Shown here one piece after another: positions 34,631 through 43,355 of a stretch of 64,000 bases of DNA. This stretch comes from a candidate division NC10 bacterium CSP1-5 (GTDB taxonomy: Bacteria > Methylomirabilota > Methylomirabilia > Methylomirabilales > CSP1-5). Below the pieces are notes generated by a model, which saw nothing but the letters and a program-made list of their open reading frames with translations, ran no database searches and was not told the DNA's origin. The position numbers and the translations under genes are program-made. Positions within the stretch are counted from its first letter, which is position 1. The number at the start of each line of letters is the position of its first letter. The DNA is taken from the NCBI GenBank assembly GCA_001443495.1, contig LDXR01000006.1, positions 1-64,000 on the forward strand, written 5' to 3'.

Positions 34631-35551
34631 GTGGGTCGGCAGAAGACGATTGGAAGCACGATCCGCTGCTCTGGCGTCGGACTGCATACCGGCCAGGAGG
34701 TGACGATGACCATGCGCCCCTCGGGCCCCAACACCGGAATCGTCTTCCGGCGGGTGGACCTCCCCCATACACCTGTGGTCGAGGCGCGGCCCGAAAACAT
34801 CATGGATGTCCACTACGCCACGACCCTGGGGAAGGCCGGTGTCGAGGTCAAGACCGTGGAGCACCTTTTGGCCGCCCTGGCGGGCCTCGGGATTGATAAC
34901 CTCATCGTAGAGGTTTCTGGACCCGAAATTCCCGTAATGGACGGGAGCGCAGCCCCCTTCGTGGACCTGCTCCTTCAGGCGGGAATCTGGAGGCATTACG
35001 TCCCTAAGACGTACATCCGGGTGACTCGACCCCTCGAGATCGAGATGGGGAGTCGAAGCATCCAGATCCTCCCCTCCAAGCGATTCCGGATTCAGTACTC
35101 CATGTGCTTTGACCATCCCTGTTTTCGCGAGCAATCGATCGAGTTCCAGGTCTCTCGACGGAACTTCATCAGGGAGATTGCCCCCTCGCGGACCTACGGC
35201 TTTCTTCGGGATGTCGAATCGCTGTGGCGCCGAGGCCTGGCCCTGGGCGGTTCCCTCGAGAATGCCGTCGTCATTGGTGAGCAGGGTGCCCTCAATGACC
35301 TCCGCTTCAAGGACGAGCTGATTCGGCACAAGGTATTGGATCTGATCGGGGATCTCTACCTCTTGGGGCGGCCGCTGCAAGGGACCGTGGTGGCGAAGGG
35401 GGCCGGTCATCTCCTCCATACGGCCCTCGTCAAGGAGATTCAGCGTCACCTCGAGTCGGACCAGGCTTCCCGATGCGTCGTCACGGCTCCCGCATCTGTC
35501 CGGTTTCCCGTCCCCGCCTCCCCGAAGCCCCTCGGCTCTCCTGCCCTGTAA
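34631..35551 (+). CDS. lpxC: UDP-3-O-acyl-N-acetylglucosamine deacetylase
   Basis: Zinc deacetylase for the first committed step of lipid A synthesis. KTVEHLLAALAGLGIDN holds the zinc His and catalytic Glu; the HKVLDLIGDLYLLG and AGHLLHTALV segments provide further ligands and the general acid His. The GTG at 34631 (GRQKTIGSTIRCSGVGLHTG) is preferred because AAAGGGGG lies 6 bp upstream; an ATG at 34586 would add 15 residues and has no SD. The 34413-34585 gap is A/T-rich with a direct repeat of AGGATTCTT but no clear promoter. It shows the organism makes LPS. Confidence 0.95.
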   Translation: MGRQKTIGSTIRCSGVGLHTGQEVTMTMRPSGPNTGIVFRRVDLPHTPVVEARPENIMDVHYATTLGKAGVEVKTVEHLLAALAGLGIDNLIVEVSGPEIPVMDGSAAPFVDLLLQAGIWRHYVPKTYIRVTRPLEIEMGSRSIQILPSKRFRIQYSMCFDHPCFREQSIEFQVSRRNFIREIAPSRTYGFLRDVESLWRRGLALGGSLENAVVIGEQGALNDLRFKDELIRHKVLDLIGDLYLLGRPLQGTVVAKGAGHLLHTALVKEIQRHLESDQASRCVVTAPASVRFPVPASPKPLGSPAL

Positions 35552-35563
35552 GGCCGTTTCTCC

Positions 35564-35593
35564 TTGTCAGAATCTTCTCGTTTTGGCTATAGT
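35564..35593 (+). promoter_or_regulatory. Promoter of the ntrY-ntrX-like operon
   Basis: TTGTCA (35564-35569), 18-bp spacer, TATAGT (35588-35593). It would start transcription near 35600, after the left end of the open frame, which supports the kinase start at 35685. Confidence 0.6.
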
Positions 35594-35684
35594 GAGACGA
35601 TCGGGCGGGAGGATCCCCCGATCGCTGCGGGGTTTCCCCGGCTCGTCCCCTCGGAGAGATCGGAGCGACGGAGGCTCGACGCGG

Positions 35685-37922
35685 ATGGTTGAGCATCGCC
35701 AGAGCGACATGGAGGAGCGGCGTCGGCGGACGCGACTGATCATCGCTGCGGTGGGAGGACTCGTCGCGATCCTCACCGCAGTGCAGGTCCTGATCCAGGA
35801 GCTCCGGTTTCCCTCCCCGATTCCGAGTAACATCCTGATCTTCGCCCTGGTAAATGTGAACCTCATCCTCCTCATCCTCCTCATCGTCCTGCTGTTTCGG
35901 AGCCTGTTCAAGATCTATCTGGAGCGTCGCAACAACCTCTTGGGGTCCAAGTTCCGGGTCAAGTTGGTGGTGACCTTCTTGAGTCTCGCGCTGCTTCCTG
36001 CGGCCCTGCTCTTCCTCGTCGCCTCCAACCTGATCACCACCAGCGTGGACAGTTGGTTCAACGTCCGGGTGGAGGAGTCCCTCGAGCACTCCCTGGATGT
36101 GGCGCAGACCTATTATCGGGCTGCCGAAGACCGGGCCCTCCTTTCGGCGAGGCGGATCGCTCGGCGGGTCGCGGCTGAGGGGCTCTTGGACGCGAGTGAG
36201 CCCTACCTCAATCGGGTCGCCAAGGAGAGCCTTCAGGAACTGGAGCTGGCCACGGTGCAGATCTTTGACCGGAGGGGATCGGAGCGGGTGCGGGTCAGAG
36301 GAGGGGAGCCTCTGGAGGACGACGACGCGTTTCCGGCAGGCTCTCTCGCCGTTCAGGCCGCCCTGGGGGGACAGGAGCAGTCGCTCATCACCCAGACCTG
36401 GATGGGAGGGCTCGTTCGGGGGATCGTGCCGATCATTGTCGCTTCTGAGAAGGGCGAGGTCGTCGGGGCAGCAGCGGTGGGGTATCCCATCCCCGGCGGA
36501 ATGGCGCAGAAGGCCTCGGACATCGCCACGGGGATCGCCGAATACAAACAGATGAAGATGCTGAAGAACCCCATCAAGGGGATCTACGTTATGCTCTTCC
36601 TCATGGTCACGCTGGTGATCATTTTCGCCGCCGTATGGGTCGGCGTGAATATGGCTCGCCGGATCACCGTCCCCATCCAGGAGCTCGCCCAGGGAACGCG
36701 GGCGGTGGCGTCTGGACACCTCGACTATCGCGTGCAGGTGGAGGCCGATGATGAGATCGGGATGCTGGTGGAATCCTTCAACCGGATGACGGAGGACCTG
36801 CGCCGGGGCGAGGTGGAGCTCACGGAGACGAACCGGCATCTGCAGCAGACCAATGTCGAGCTAAATCAGCGGCGGGCGTACATGGAGACGGTCCTGGAGA
36901 GCATCGGGGCCGGCGTCCTCTCGGTGGACGCCGAGGGACGGATCAATACCGTGAATCGCGCCGCATCTCGGATGCTGGACTTTGACCCCGCGGAGGCCCT
37001 CCACCGTCACTATCGCGCGGTCTTCGCCGCTCAACCGCTGGCCCCTCTCTGCCATCTGATGGACCGGATGGTGCAGGAGGGGCGGGGCACGGTGAATGAA
37101 CAGGTGACCCTCTCGCTCCTCGGCCGGGGGGCGACCCTGGTCGTGAATGTCTCGAGCTTGCGAGATCGTGGTGGACAATATCTCGGGATGGTGGTGGTCT
37201 TCGACGACATCACCAAGCTCATTCGGGCCCAGCAGGCCATGGCGTGGGGGGAGGCCGCCCGGCGGATCGCGCACGAAATCAAGAATCCGTTGACCCCCAT
37301 CAAGCTCTCCACCCAACGCCTCCGGAAGAAGTTTGCCGAAGGGTCCACCGAATTCTCGGACATCTTTGACCAGTGCACCCAGACCATCATTCATGAGGTG
37401 GATGCCCTGAAGGCGCTGGTGGATGAATTTTCGCGGTATGCGCGCATGCCGACCTCCTATCCTCGACCGGGAGACCTTCATGCGCTCATTGAGAAGGTCC
37501 TCAATCTCTACTCCGGAGTCTCCCGACACATCCTCCTGACCACGGATCTCGACCCCCAGGTGCCTCCGGTAAACCTGGACCCGGACCATATGAAGCGGGC
37601 GCTGGTCAATCTGGTTGACAATGCGGTCGCGGCGGTCGGCGAGGCGGGGGTGATCTGCCTGAAGACGCAGTACATGGCGGAAGAGGGCAAGGTCCGTCTG
37701 GAAGTGAACGATACCGGTCCAGGCATTCCTCGGGAGGACCGGGAGCGTCTCTTTCTCCCGTATTTTTCCACCAAGAAGTCCGGGACTGGCCTGGGGCTAG
37801 CCATCGTCTACCGGATCGTCACGGAGCATAGTGGGACCGTTCGAGCGGAGGAGGGTCACCCGAGGGGGACCCGCATGATCATGGAATTTCCCGCCCTGCC
37901 GGTGGCGGCACAGGTGGTGTGA
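35685..37922 (+). CDS. NtrY-like membrane sensor histidine kinase
   Basis: 745 residues. Three membrane helices near the N-terminus (about 15-38, 50-72, 93-116) and a fourth at about 303-328 bracket an extracytoplasmic sensor region, the NtrY layout. HAMP (about 330-380) and PAS (about 400-510) follow. The HisKA box AHEIKNPLTPIKLS has phospho-acceptor H530. The ATPase has N, G1 (NDTGPGIP) and G2 (GTGLGLAI) boxes. The ATG at 35685 fits the upstream promoter; GGAGG lies 11 bp before it. Its stop overlaps the regulator start, so they are a pair. The signal is not known; NtrY homologues respond to nitrogen or redox. Confidence 0.9.
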   Translation: MVEHRQSDMEERRRRTRLIIAAVGGLVAILTAVQVLIQELRFPSPIPSNILIFALVNVNLILLILLIVLLFRSLFKIYLERRNNLLGSKFRVKLVVTFLSLALLPAALLFLVASNLITTSVDSWFNVRVEESLEHSLDVAQTYYRAAEDRALLSARRIARRVAAEGLLDASEPYLNRVAKESLQELELATVQIFDRRGSERVRVRGGEPLEDDDAFPAGSLAVQAALGGQEQSLITQTWMGGLVRGIVPIIVASEKGEVVGAAAVGYPIPGGMAQKASDIATGIAEYKQMKMLKNPIKGIYVMLFLMVTLVIIFAAVWVGVNMARRITVPIQELAQGTRAVASGHLDYRVQVEADDEIGMLVESFNRMTEDLRRGEVELTETNRHLQQTNVELNQRRAYMETVLESIGAGVLSVDAEGRINTVNRAASRMLDFDPAEALHRHYRAVFAAQPLAPLCHLMDRMVQEGRGTVNEQVTLSLLGRGATLVVNVSSLRDRGGQYLGMVVVFDDITKLIRAQQAMAWGEAARRIAHEIKNPLTPIKLSTQRLRKKFAEGSTEFSDIFDQCTQTIIHEVDALKALVDEFSRYARMPTSYPRPGDLHALIEKVLNLYSGVSRHILLTTDLDPQVPPVNLDPDHMKRALVNLVDNAVAAVGEAGVICLKTQYMAEEGKVRLEVNDTGPGIPREDRERLFLPYFSTKKSGTGLGLAIVYRIVTEHSGTVRAEEGHPRGTRMIMEFPALPVAAQVV

Positions 37923-39325
37923 GGCAGGCCGTGCCACGGGAAGAGATCCTGGTCGTCGACGACGAACCCAACATCCTTAAGGTGATCGAGGATATCCTCA
38001 CCGATGAGGGGTATCGGGTGCGGACCGCGCACAGTGGGGAAGAGGCCGTCGCCGAGGTGAAGCGTTCGTCTCCCGACCTTGTGATCCTGGATATCTGGCT
38101 CCCAGGGATGGACGGAATGCAGGCCCTTGACGTTCTGAAGGGGATGGTTCCGGAGACCCCGGTGCTCATGATCTCCGGCCACGGGAACATCGAGACGGCG
38201 GTCCGGGCCATCAAGATGGGCGCCTACGACTTTATCGAGAAGCCTCCGACGATCGAGCGGACCCTGTTGGCGGTCCGGCACGCCCTGGAGCAAGAGCGCC
38301 TTCTGCGCGAGAACCGGGCGTTACGACAGCGCCTCGAGCAGCAGTACGAAATCGTCGGTGAGAGCCCGGCCATCCGGGGGATTCTGAGGCAGGTCCAGTC
38401 CGTCGCCCCAAGCCACGGGCGGATCTTGATCCGGGGGGAGAGCGGCACCGGCAAGGAGCTCATCGCCAGGGCCATCCATCAGGCGAGTCTCAGGCGGGAG
38501 GAGCCCTTTGTGGAGGTCAACTGTGCCGCCATCCCCGACGAATTGATCGAGAGTGAGCTGTTCGGCCACGAGAAGGGGGCCTTCACCGGAGCCCTGACCA
38601 CGCGGCGAGGGAAATTTGAGCTCGCCGACGGGGGGACCATCTTTCTTGACGAGGTGGGCGACATGAGTCTCAGGACGCAGGCCAAAGTGCTGCGCGTGCT
38701 CCAGGAGCAGGCCTTTGAGCGGGTTGGGGGAACTGAGGCGATCCGGGTGGACGTGCGAGTCATCGCGGCCTCCAACAAGGATCTGGAAGAGGAGACCCAC
38801 GGCGGCCGGTTCCGGGAGGATCTCTACTACCGGCTCAACGTGATTCCCATCGAGGTCCCGCCGCTCAGGGAGCGCCGGGAGGACATTCCGCTCCTGGCCA
38901 GGCACTTCCTGAAGGGGTTCTGCGCGGAGTACGGGAAGCGGGAAAGGAGCCTGGCGGCGGACACGATGGAACTATTCTTGCAACACCCCTGGCCTGGGAA
39001 CGTTCGGGAGTTGAAAAACGTCGTCGAGCGGTTGGTGATCATGGTGCCTGAAGAGGTTATTTGTCGGTCGGATGCGGAGCCGGCCTTGCAGGCCCGCCCG
39101 GGCCGGGAAGAGGAGATCCCCTGCGCCCCGGCGGACTGGCGGAGCGCCTCGCTCCGGGAGGCACGAAACCGGTTCGAGCGGGACTATATCCTGATGCACC
39201 TTCAGGAGAACCGGTGGAACGTCACACGGACGGCGGAGCGGCTGAAGATCGAGCGGTCGAACCTCCATCGGAAGCTGAAGGCCTATGGCATCAGGGCTCT
39301 TCCCGAAGGGGAGGGGCATTCATGA
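37919..39325 (+). CDS. NtrX/NtrC-family sigma-54-dependent response regulator
   Basis: 468 residues. The receiver domain (about 9-125) has phospho-acceptor D58 in VILDIWLPGMDG. The AAA+ domain has Walker A GESGTGKE and the GAFTGA loop (about 220-225) that contacts sigma-54, so activation needs RpoN (not in this window). The C-terminal Fis-type helix-turn-helix (about 425-460, NVTRTAERLKIERSNLHRKLK) binds DNA. The GTG start overlaps the kinase stop by 3 bp. Targets are unknown; upstream activating sites were not identified. Confidence 0.93.
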   Translation: MRQAVPREEILVVDDEPNILKVIEDILTDEGYRVRTAHSGEEAVAEVKRSSPDLVILDIWLPGMDGMQALDVLKGMVPETPVLMISGHGNIETAVRAIKMGAYDFIEKPPTIERTLLAVRHALEQERLLRENRALRQRLEQQYEIVGESPAIRGILRQVQSVAPSHGRILIRGESGTGKELIARAIHQASLRREEPFVEVNCAAIPDELIESELFGHEKGAFTGALTTRRGKFELADGGTIFLDEVGDMSLRTQAKVLRVLQEQAFERVGGTEAIRVDVRVIAASNKDLEEETHGGRFREDLYYRLNVIPIEVPPLRERREDIPLLARHFLKGFCAEYGKRERSLAADTMELFLQHPWPGNVRELKNVVERLVIMVPEEVICRSDAEPALQARPGREEEIPCAPADWRSASLREARNRFERDYILMHLQENRWNVTRTAERLKIERSNLHRKLKAYGIRALPEGEGHS

Positions 39326-39337
39326 GGTGGCAGGCCC

Positions 39338-40009
39338 GTGCGGTTTCTCGACCGAGGTGACGCCGGTCAGCGGCTGGCGGAGACGGTAGCCCAGGAGGAC
39401 CTCCCGGATCCGGTCGTCTTGGCCATCCCGCGGGGTGGGGTTCCCATTGCAGCCTGCATCGCGGGGGAGCTCGGTTGCGTGTGGGATGTGGTCGTCGTGC
39501 GGAAATTGGCCTTTCCATGGAATCCGGAGTTGGGGTTTGGGGCGGTGGCGCTGGACGGGACCACGGTCCACGATGGGAAACTCCTTGATCGGGCTCGGCT
39601 GGGTCTGGAGGAGGTTGTGCAGATCAAGCGGGAGGCGCTTCGGGAGGTCCAGCGTCGGGACCGGACCTATCGGGGGGGACGGCCGCTTCTCCCCACGGGG
39701 GGCTGTTCGGTCATCCTGACCGATGACGGGCTGGCGTCAGGCTATACCATGTTGGCGGCTGTGGAGTTTGTCAGGAAGTGGAAGCCCGGGTGCGTGGTCG
39801 TCGCCTCACCCGTCGCCTCCGGTTCTGCTGTAGGGCTGTTACGGCCGGCGGTGGACCGGTTGGTGACGCTTCACGTGAGCGACGCCTGCAGATTTGCGGT
39901 CGCGGGGTTTTATCACACATTCCCCCAGCTGACGGATGAGGAGGTCTTGACGTCCCTTGAGGCCGGTCAGGCCCATGCCTCCGCCGCCCACCAGGGACTC
40001 GTGGCGTGA
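39338..40009 (+). CDS. Phosphoribosyltransferase-domain protein
   Basis: 223 residues with a type I PRTase fold. The PRPP loop is VILTDDGLASGYTM, close to the usual VDDGIATGATM but with Ser-Gly-Tyr in place of Thr-Gly-Ala. VVVRKLAFPWNPELGFGAV matches a subgroup often annotated as predicted phosphoribosyltransferases next to dienelactone hydrolases. Substrate unknown. The GTG at 39338 lies 12 bp after the NtrX-like gene, so it is probably cotranscribed. RBS support is weak. Confidence 0.82.
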   Translation: MRFLDRGDAGQRLAETVAQEDLPDPVVLAIPRGGVPIAACIAGELGCVWDVVVVRKLAFPWNPELGFGAVALDGTTVHDGKLLDRARLGLEEVVQIKREALREVQRRDRTYRGGRPLLPTGGCSVILTDDGLASGYTMLAAVEFVRKWKPGCVVVASPVASGSAVGLLRPAVDRLVTLHVSDACRFAVAGFYHTFPQLTDEEVLTSLEAGQAHASAAHQGLVA

Positions 40010-40071
40010 GGCGGCGGGCCAGACGGTAGACAGGTTGGCGGTTGGGGGAGATTGCTCACAGGAGAGGTGAT

Positions 40072-40653
40072 ATGGATCGTCCATCGTTGCGGCGGCGCCG
40101 TTTTTACGTCCACGGGATCCAGCGGAAGTACATCTTCCTCTCTCTGGTTCCCTTGATCATGTCCTCCTTCCTGATCATCGTCTTCCTCTTCGTCCCTCTC
40201 GATGTCCTCCTCTATTCGTCGGCCTCGCCCGCCGCCAAGGAGGCCATCGTGCAGGACCTCCGGGCCCTGGGGTTTCGGATCTGGCCGGCCATCTTTCTCG
40301 CCATGCTCGTTTCGGCTTTCCTGAGCGTCTTCGTCACCCACCGCTTTGCCGGTCCCCTCTACCGGTTCCACCAAGTGGTGGACCAGATTGCGGCAGGCGA
40401 TCTCTCGACCGGGTTCAAGCTGCGGAAGGGAGATGATCTCGTTGAGCTGGAGACGGCGCTGAACCGGGCCATCGAAAGCCTGGCCGTGACCATCCAGGAG
40501 GCCCAGCGCCCTCTAGACGACCTCACCGTCCGGCTCGAGACACTCTCAAAGCAGGGGCGGGGAAGCCCTCTCGAGCAGGACCTCACCGCGCTCCTGGAGC
40601 GAGCACGGGAGGTGCACAAGGCCCTGGGGCGTCTCAAGATCGCGCAGCAATAG
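40072..40653 (+). CDS. Two-helix membrane protein with HAMP domain
   Basis: 193 residues. Two membrane helices (about 20-45 and 68-92) enclose a short extracytoplasmic loop. A HAMP linker (about 94-145, RFAGPLYRFHQVVDQIAAGDLS) and a helical tail follow, but no kinase, GGDEF or methyl-accepting domain. It may be a truncated sensor or a modulator acting through HAMP contacts; the position after an NtrYX-like pair suggests signalling, by inference. The ATG at 40072 has AGGAGAGG upstream. Confidence 0.8.
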   Translation: MDRPSLRRRRFYVHGIQRKYIFLSLVPLIMSSFLIIVFLFVPLDVLLYSSASPAAKEAIVQDLRALGFRIWPAIFLAMLVSAFLSVFVTHRFAGPLYRFHQVVDQIAAGDLSTGFKLRKGDDLVELETALNRAIESLAVTIQEAQRPLDDLTVRLETLSKQGRGSPLEQDLTALLERAREVHKALGRLKIAQQ

Positions 40654-40672
40654 GGAAAGTGACCTCCCTCCC

Positions 40673-40701
40673 TTGATCGGGATCCCACAATCCTGTACAA
40701 T
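40673..40701 (+). promoter_or_regulatory. Promoter of the Tat-type M48 protease gene
   Basis: TTGATC (40673-40678), 17-bp spacer, TACAAT (40696-40701), in an A/T-richer stretch. The leader would be about 70 nt. Confidence 0.6.
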
Positions 40702-40777
40702 TTTATCGTAAAGCCTGCCTGCGGGAAGAGGAGGGGAGATCCTTTTGCCGTTGCCAGTCATCGGGAGGGGCGCGAAC

Positions 40778-41890
40778 GTGACATCCTGCCTCTGTGGTGG
40801 TGCCTTGAGCCGCCGGAGCTTCCTGCGAGGGGTGCTCCTGCTGGGCGGGACGATTGTCGGCGGGCTCTTGCGCGGCCTCGGGCCGGCCTGGGCCTTCTCG
40901 GTGATCTCCGAGGCCCAAGAGGAGGAAATCGGGAAGCGAGCCCACCCGCAGATCCTAGAGAAGTTCGGCTATTACAAGGATGCGAGCCTTCAGGCCTACG
41001 TGAGCCAGGTGGGTCAGCGGGTCTTGCGGCAGGCGGAATCGAGCCCCTTCACGTTTCAGTTCACCATCGTTGACCATCCGATGATCAACGCCTTTGCGGT
41101 CCCGGGGGGGTACGTCTATATCACCCGTGGGATGATGGCCGAGCTCAATAACGAGGCAGAGCTGGCGTCGATCCTCGGACACGAGATCGCCCACGTCACT
41201 TCCCATCATTCAGCCGAGCAGTTGACCCGCGCCATCGGAGCCCAGGTCTTGACGTTGGGCCTGGCCGTCCTGAGTCCGGGCGGCCGGGAGAACACCCCCG
41301 GTTGGCTGGCGCTCTCCAATGAGCTTTTTACCCAGATCCTGCTCGGGTACGGCCGAGAGGCAGAGTTGGAGTCGGACGAGAAGGGTCTCCGGTGGGCCGT
41401 CAAGGCGGGCTACGATCCTCAGGGGATGGTGAGCTTCATGCGGACCCTTGAGGTCCGGTATCGCCTGAGCGGCATCGGATACCACGCCCTCCGGGCAACC
41501 CATCCGCACACGTTAGAGCGGATGGATCGGGCTCGGGTCATGATCGGGATCCTGACCCCCCAACCGGGCAGAGCCCTTGAGGTGAACGCCGATGACTACA
41601 AGGCTCGCCTGGAGGGAATGGCCTACGGTGAGCCCGGCGAGGGGAAGCGCATCCGGATCCTTGCCGCCCAGGAAGGAGAGAACGTAAAGGGGGTGGCTCG
41701 GAAACTCTGGGGAACAGAGAACCGGGCCTGGGATCTGGCACTCCTGAACGGGATCCGTGATGAGGACCGCCCCCTGCGCTCCGGTGAAAAGCTCAAGGTG
41801 ATCTACGATCCCTTCGACGAATCCCCACTACGACCGGAACTGGATATCCATCTTCGTCTCCCGAAGGATCCCTCCCGGACGACCCCGTAG
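40778..41890 (+). CDS. Periplasmic M48 metalloprotease with twin-arginine signal
   Basis: Zinc protease. LGHEIAHVTSHH carries HExxH; the third ligand Glu is in ELESDEKGL. The N-terminus has SRRSFLRG followed by a hydrophobic stretch, a twin-arginine signal, so folded export is predicted. After the catalytic domain (to about residue 260) a C-terminal LysM-like region follows. BepA/YfgC-like proteases assemble or degrade outer-membrane proteins; that role is inferred. The GTG at 40778 is chosen because GGGAGGGG lies 8 bp upstream. It is the second M48 gene in the window. Confidence 0.88.
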   Translation: MTSCLCGGALSRRSFLRGVLLLGGTIVGGLLRGLGPAWAFSVISEAQEEEIGKRAHPQILEKFGYYKDASLQAYVSQVGQRVLRQAESSPFTFQFTIVDHPMINAFAVPGGYVYITRGMMAELNNEAELASILGHEIAHVTSHHSAEQLTRAIGAQVLTLGLAVLSPGGRENTPGWLALSNELFTQILLGYGREAELESDEKGLRWAVKAGYDPQGMVSFMRTLEVRYRLSGIGYHALRATHPHTLERMDRARVMIGILTPQPGRALEVNADDYKARLEGMAYGEPGEGKRIRILAAQEGENVKGVARKLWGTENRAWDLALLNGIRDEDRPLRSGEKLKVIYDPFDESPLRPELDIHLRLPKDPSRTTP

Positions 41891-41926
41891 ATACGGCCCA
41901 GAGATCTGGTGGGACACTCCCCGCCG

Positions 41927-42235
41927 TCACTCGAGGCCTTTGAGCGTTTCCTGATATTCCTCCGCCATACCCGGATGGTCGAATCGCCGCGCGGCCCGTA
42001 TCCCCGCCTCGTAGGCCTGGCGTGCCTCTGCCATCCGGCCGAGCGTGGTCAGGGCCTGGGCTAACGTCCGGTAGGCTGCCCCCTCGTCTTCCGCCAAGCT
42101 CAGATACGTCTCCATGGCCTGGACACATTCCCGATACTGTCCGGCGTTGAAATACTCATTCCCGAGCATGTAGTAGAGCAAGGCATCTCCGGGATCCTCT
42201 TGAATCATCGCTTGCAAGGCCTTCAGGCGACTCAT
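41927..42235 (-). CDS. Small TPR-like protein
   Basis: 102 residues on the minus strand, composed of about two and a half tetratricopeptide-like helix pairs (ALLYYMLGNEYFNAGQY..., AAYRTLAQALTTLGRMAEA). No signal peptide. The ATG at 42235 has AAAGGGGAGC upstream; the frame stays open further but without an SD. TPRs mediate protein contacts; partner unknown. It converges with the M48 protease gene and diverges from the zinc-ribbon peptide. Confidence 0.78.
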   Translation of the reverse strand: MSRLKALQAMIQEDPGDALLYYMLGNEYFNAGQYRECVQAMETYLSLAEDEGAAYRTLAQALTTLGRMAEARQAYEAGIRAARRFDHPGMAEEYQETLKGLE

Positions 42236-42434
42236 AGATGCTCCCCTTTCCGCGAATATCCTCCATGCGCCCGCCGCCTGCTCCACCCCGGACCGGACCG
42301 CCTGGGCTATGGTAGACCGGATCGCCCCCCGAAGGAAGAGGCGGCTCCTCCTGCATGGGCACGGTCACCAGAAAGCCCTCGCCGCTGTATGGCTCGACAA
42401 TTGCAAAGTGGAGAGACTGGAGACGAATGAGGCG

Positions 42435-42569
42435 ATGGCGAAGCAGGATATCCGGTTCTGTCCGTTCTGTTCCGTGATGCAGTTCGACATGGCAGAGGTG
42501 GGGGCCAGCGTCCACTGCGAGGTGTGCGGTATCGAGGTGGCAGCGGAGGAGCTGGTCGAGACCGTCTAA
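42435..42569 (+). CDS. 44-residue zinc-ribbon peptide
   Basis: Reads MAKQDIRFCPFCSVMQFD... with a second CEVC knuckle, a two-CxxC zinc ribbon. The ATG at 42435 is chosen as the residue set from MAKQD onward is the coherent part; the frame is open to 42309. No family assigned. Its TAA stop is the first three bases of the 139-bp repeat element that follows. Confidence 0.6.
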   Translation: MAKQDIRFCPFCSVMQFDMAEVGASVHCEVCGIEVAAEELVETV

Positions 42570-42705
42570 AGCAAACGCACAAAGTGCGTTTACTTTGGAG
42601 CAATGGAGCAGTGGAACAATAGAGTGATGTTGGAGGCGCAATGCCCCATTGCGGTCTAATGTTCTATTGCTCGATTGTCACAAGATGAAATGCGTTTGTA
42701 TTAGT
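42567..42705. repeat. 139-bp phased element, copy 1
   Basis: Begins at the TAA of the zinc-ribbon peptide with an imperfect hairpin (TAAAGCAAACGCAC / GTGCGTTTACTTTG). Then come four 8-bp units at 42597, 42605, 42613 and 42621 (GGAGCAAT, GGAGCAGT, GGAACAAT, AGAGTGAT). An inverted arm has ATTG/AATG words at 42640, 42648, 42658, 42666 and 42674, mostly 8 bp apart. The right end TGCGTTTGTA mirrors the left AAACGCA. It aligns without gaps to 46761-46899, same orientation. Confidence 0.93.
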
Positions 42706-42743
42706 TGGAACGGGGGATCGGGTGTCCTCCGCCGTGCATTCGC

Positions 42744-42779
42744 AAGAAAAAGAATGGCCCCGCCGGAGCGGGGCCATTC
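42744..42779 (-). terminator. Intrinsic terminator of the cold-shock gene
   Basis: A perfect 12-bp stem, GAATGGCCCCGC (42752-42763) with GCGGGGCCATTC (42768-42779), loop CGGA; on the minus strand it is followed by TTTTTCTT (42751-42744). It lies 18 bp beyond the csp stop codon. Confidence 0.93.
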
Positions 42780-42796
42780 CAAGGAAAACGAGGCAA

Positions 42797-43006
42797 CTAC
42801 ACCTTGGTCACATTGGCGGCCTGCTTGCCCTTGGGGCCGTCGACGATGTCGAATTCCACAGTCTGGCCTTCTGTGAGTGATCGGAACCCGCTCCCGGCAA
42901 TGGCACTGTAGTGGACGAAGACGTCATCGCCGTCGGAACGCTCAATGAAGCCGTACCCCTTGGCGTCATTGAACCACTTCACCTTGCCCGTTACGCGCAC
43001 CTCCAT
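42797..43006 (-). CDS. Cold-shock protein (CspA family)
   Basis: 69-residue single cold-shock domain that binds single-stranded RNA/DNA. RNP1 KGYGFIE and RNP2 DVFVHY are intact, with the family signature [14 protein letters not shown]. Members act as RNA chaperones and antiterminators. It is transcribed on the minus strand from a leader of about 215 nt that contains a terminator-like hairpin, and it ends at a strong terminator. GGAGGG precedes the ATG at 43006. Paralogue identity (CspA/B/D) cannot be assigned. Confidence 0.95.
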   Translation of the reverse strand: MEVRVTGKVKWFNDAKGYGFIERSDGDDVFVHYSAIAGSGFRSLTEGQTVEFDIVDGPKGKQAANVTKV

Positions 43007-43068
43007 CCCTCCTTTCCCTCCGAGATTCCAGGCGTGGCAGCCCTGCGTCGCGCAAGGGCGCCAGGGCA

Positions 43069-43106
43069 GAAAAAAACCGCGAGGGTCCTGGATCTTCCCC
43101 CGCGGT
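43069..43106 (-). terminator. Terminator-like hairpin in the csp leader
   Basis: On the minus strand, ACCGCGGGGG (43106-43097) pairs with CCCTCGCGGT (43085-43076) with one A-C mismatch, followed by seven T (43076-43070). It lies about 65 bp upstream of the csp ATG and downstream of the proposed promoter, so full csp transcription would have to pass it. Confidence 0.75.
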
Positions 43107-43223
43107 CAGGCGAATCGAGGTGACAAGCCAGACCGAGACGAATGGTGCTGCAGTCAATAGACCACCGATGTCGAGCGATGTCGAGCAACGTTCCAGGTCC
43201 CTGTCCTGCGAAAAACAGGCGGA

Positions 43224-43252
43224 AATCTACGGAATTTCCCGCATGCTGTCAA
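43224..43252 (-). promoter_or_regulatory. Promoter of the cold-shock gene
   Basis: Minus strand: TTGACA (43252-43247), 17-bp spacer, TAGATT (43229-43224). It is the same pair of hexamers as the rpsU promoter. It gives a leader of about 215 nt. Confidence 0.68.
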
Positions 43253-43274
43253 GTCTTTTTTCATGCGACTCGTA

Positions 43275-43303
43275 TTGACTTTCGTAGATCGGTCCGTTAG
43301 TCT
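43275..43303 (+). promoter_or_regulatory. Possible promoter of galU
   Basis: TTGACT (43275-43280), 17-bp spacer, TAGTCT (43298-43303). The -10 is weak. It diverges from the csp promoter across about 25 bp. Confidence 0.4.
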
Positions 43304-43355
43304 TTGATTTTGTATCGGTGACGAAGGCACGATCGTCGAGAAGAAAGGGGAAGTC

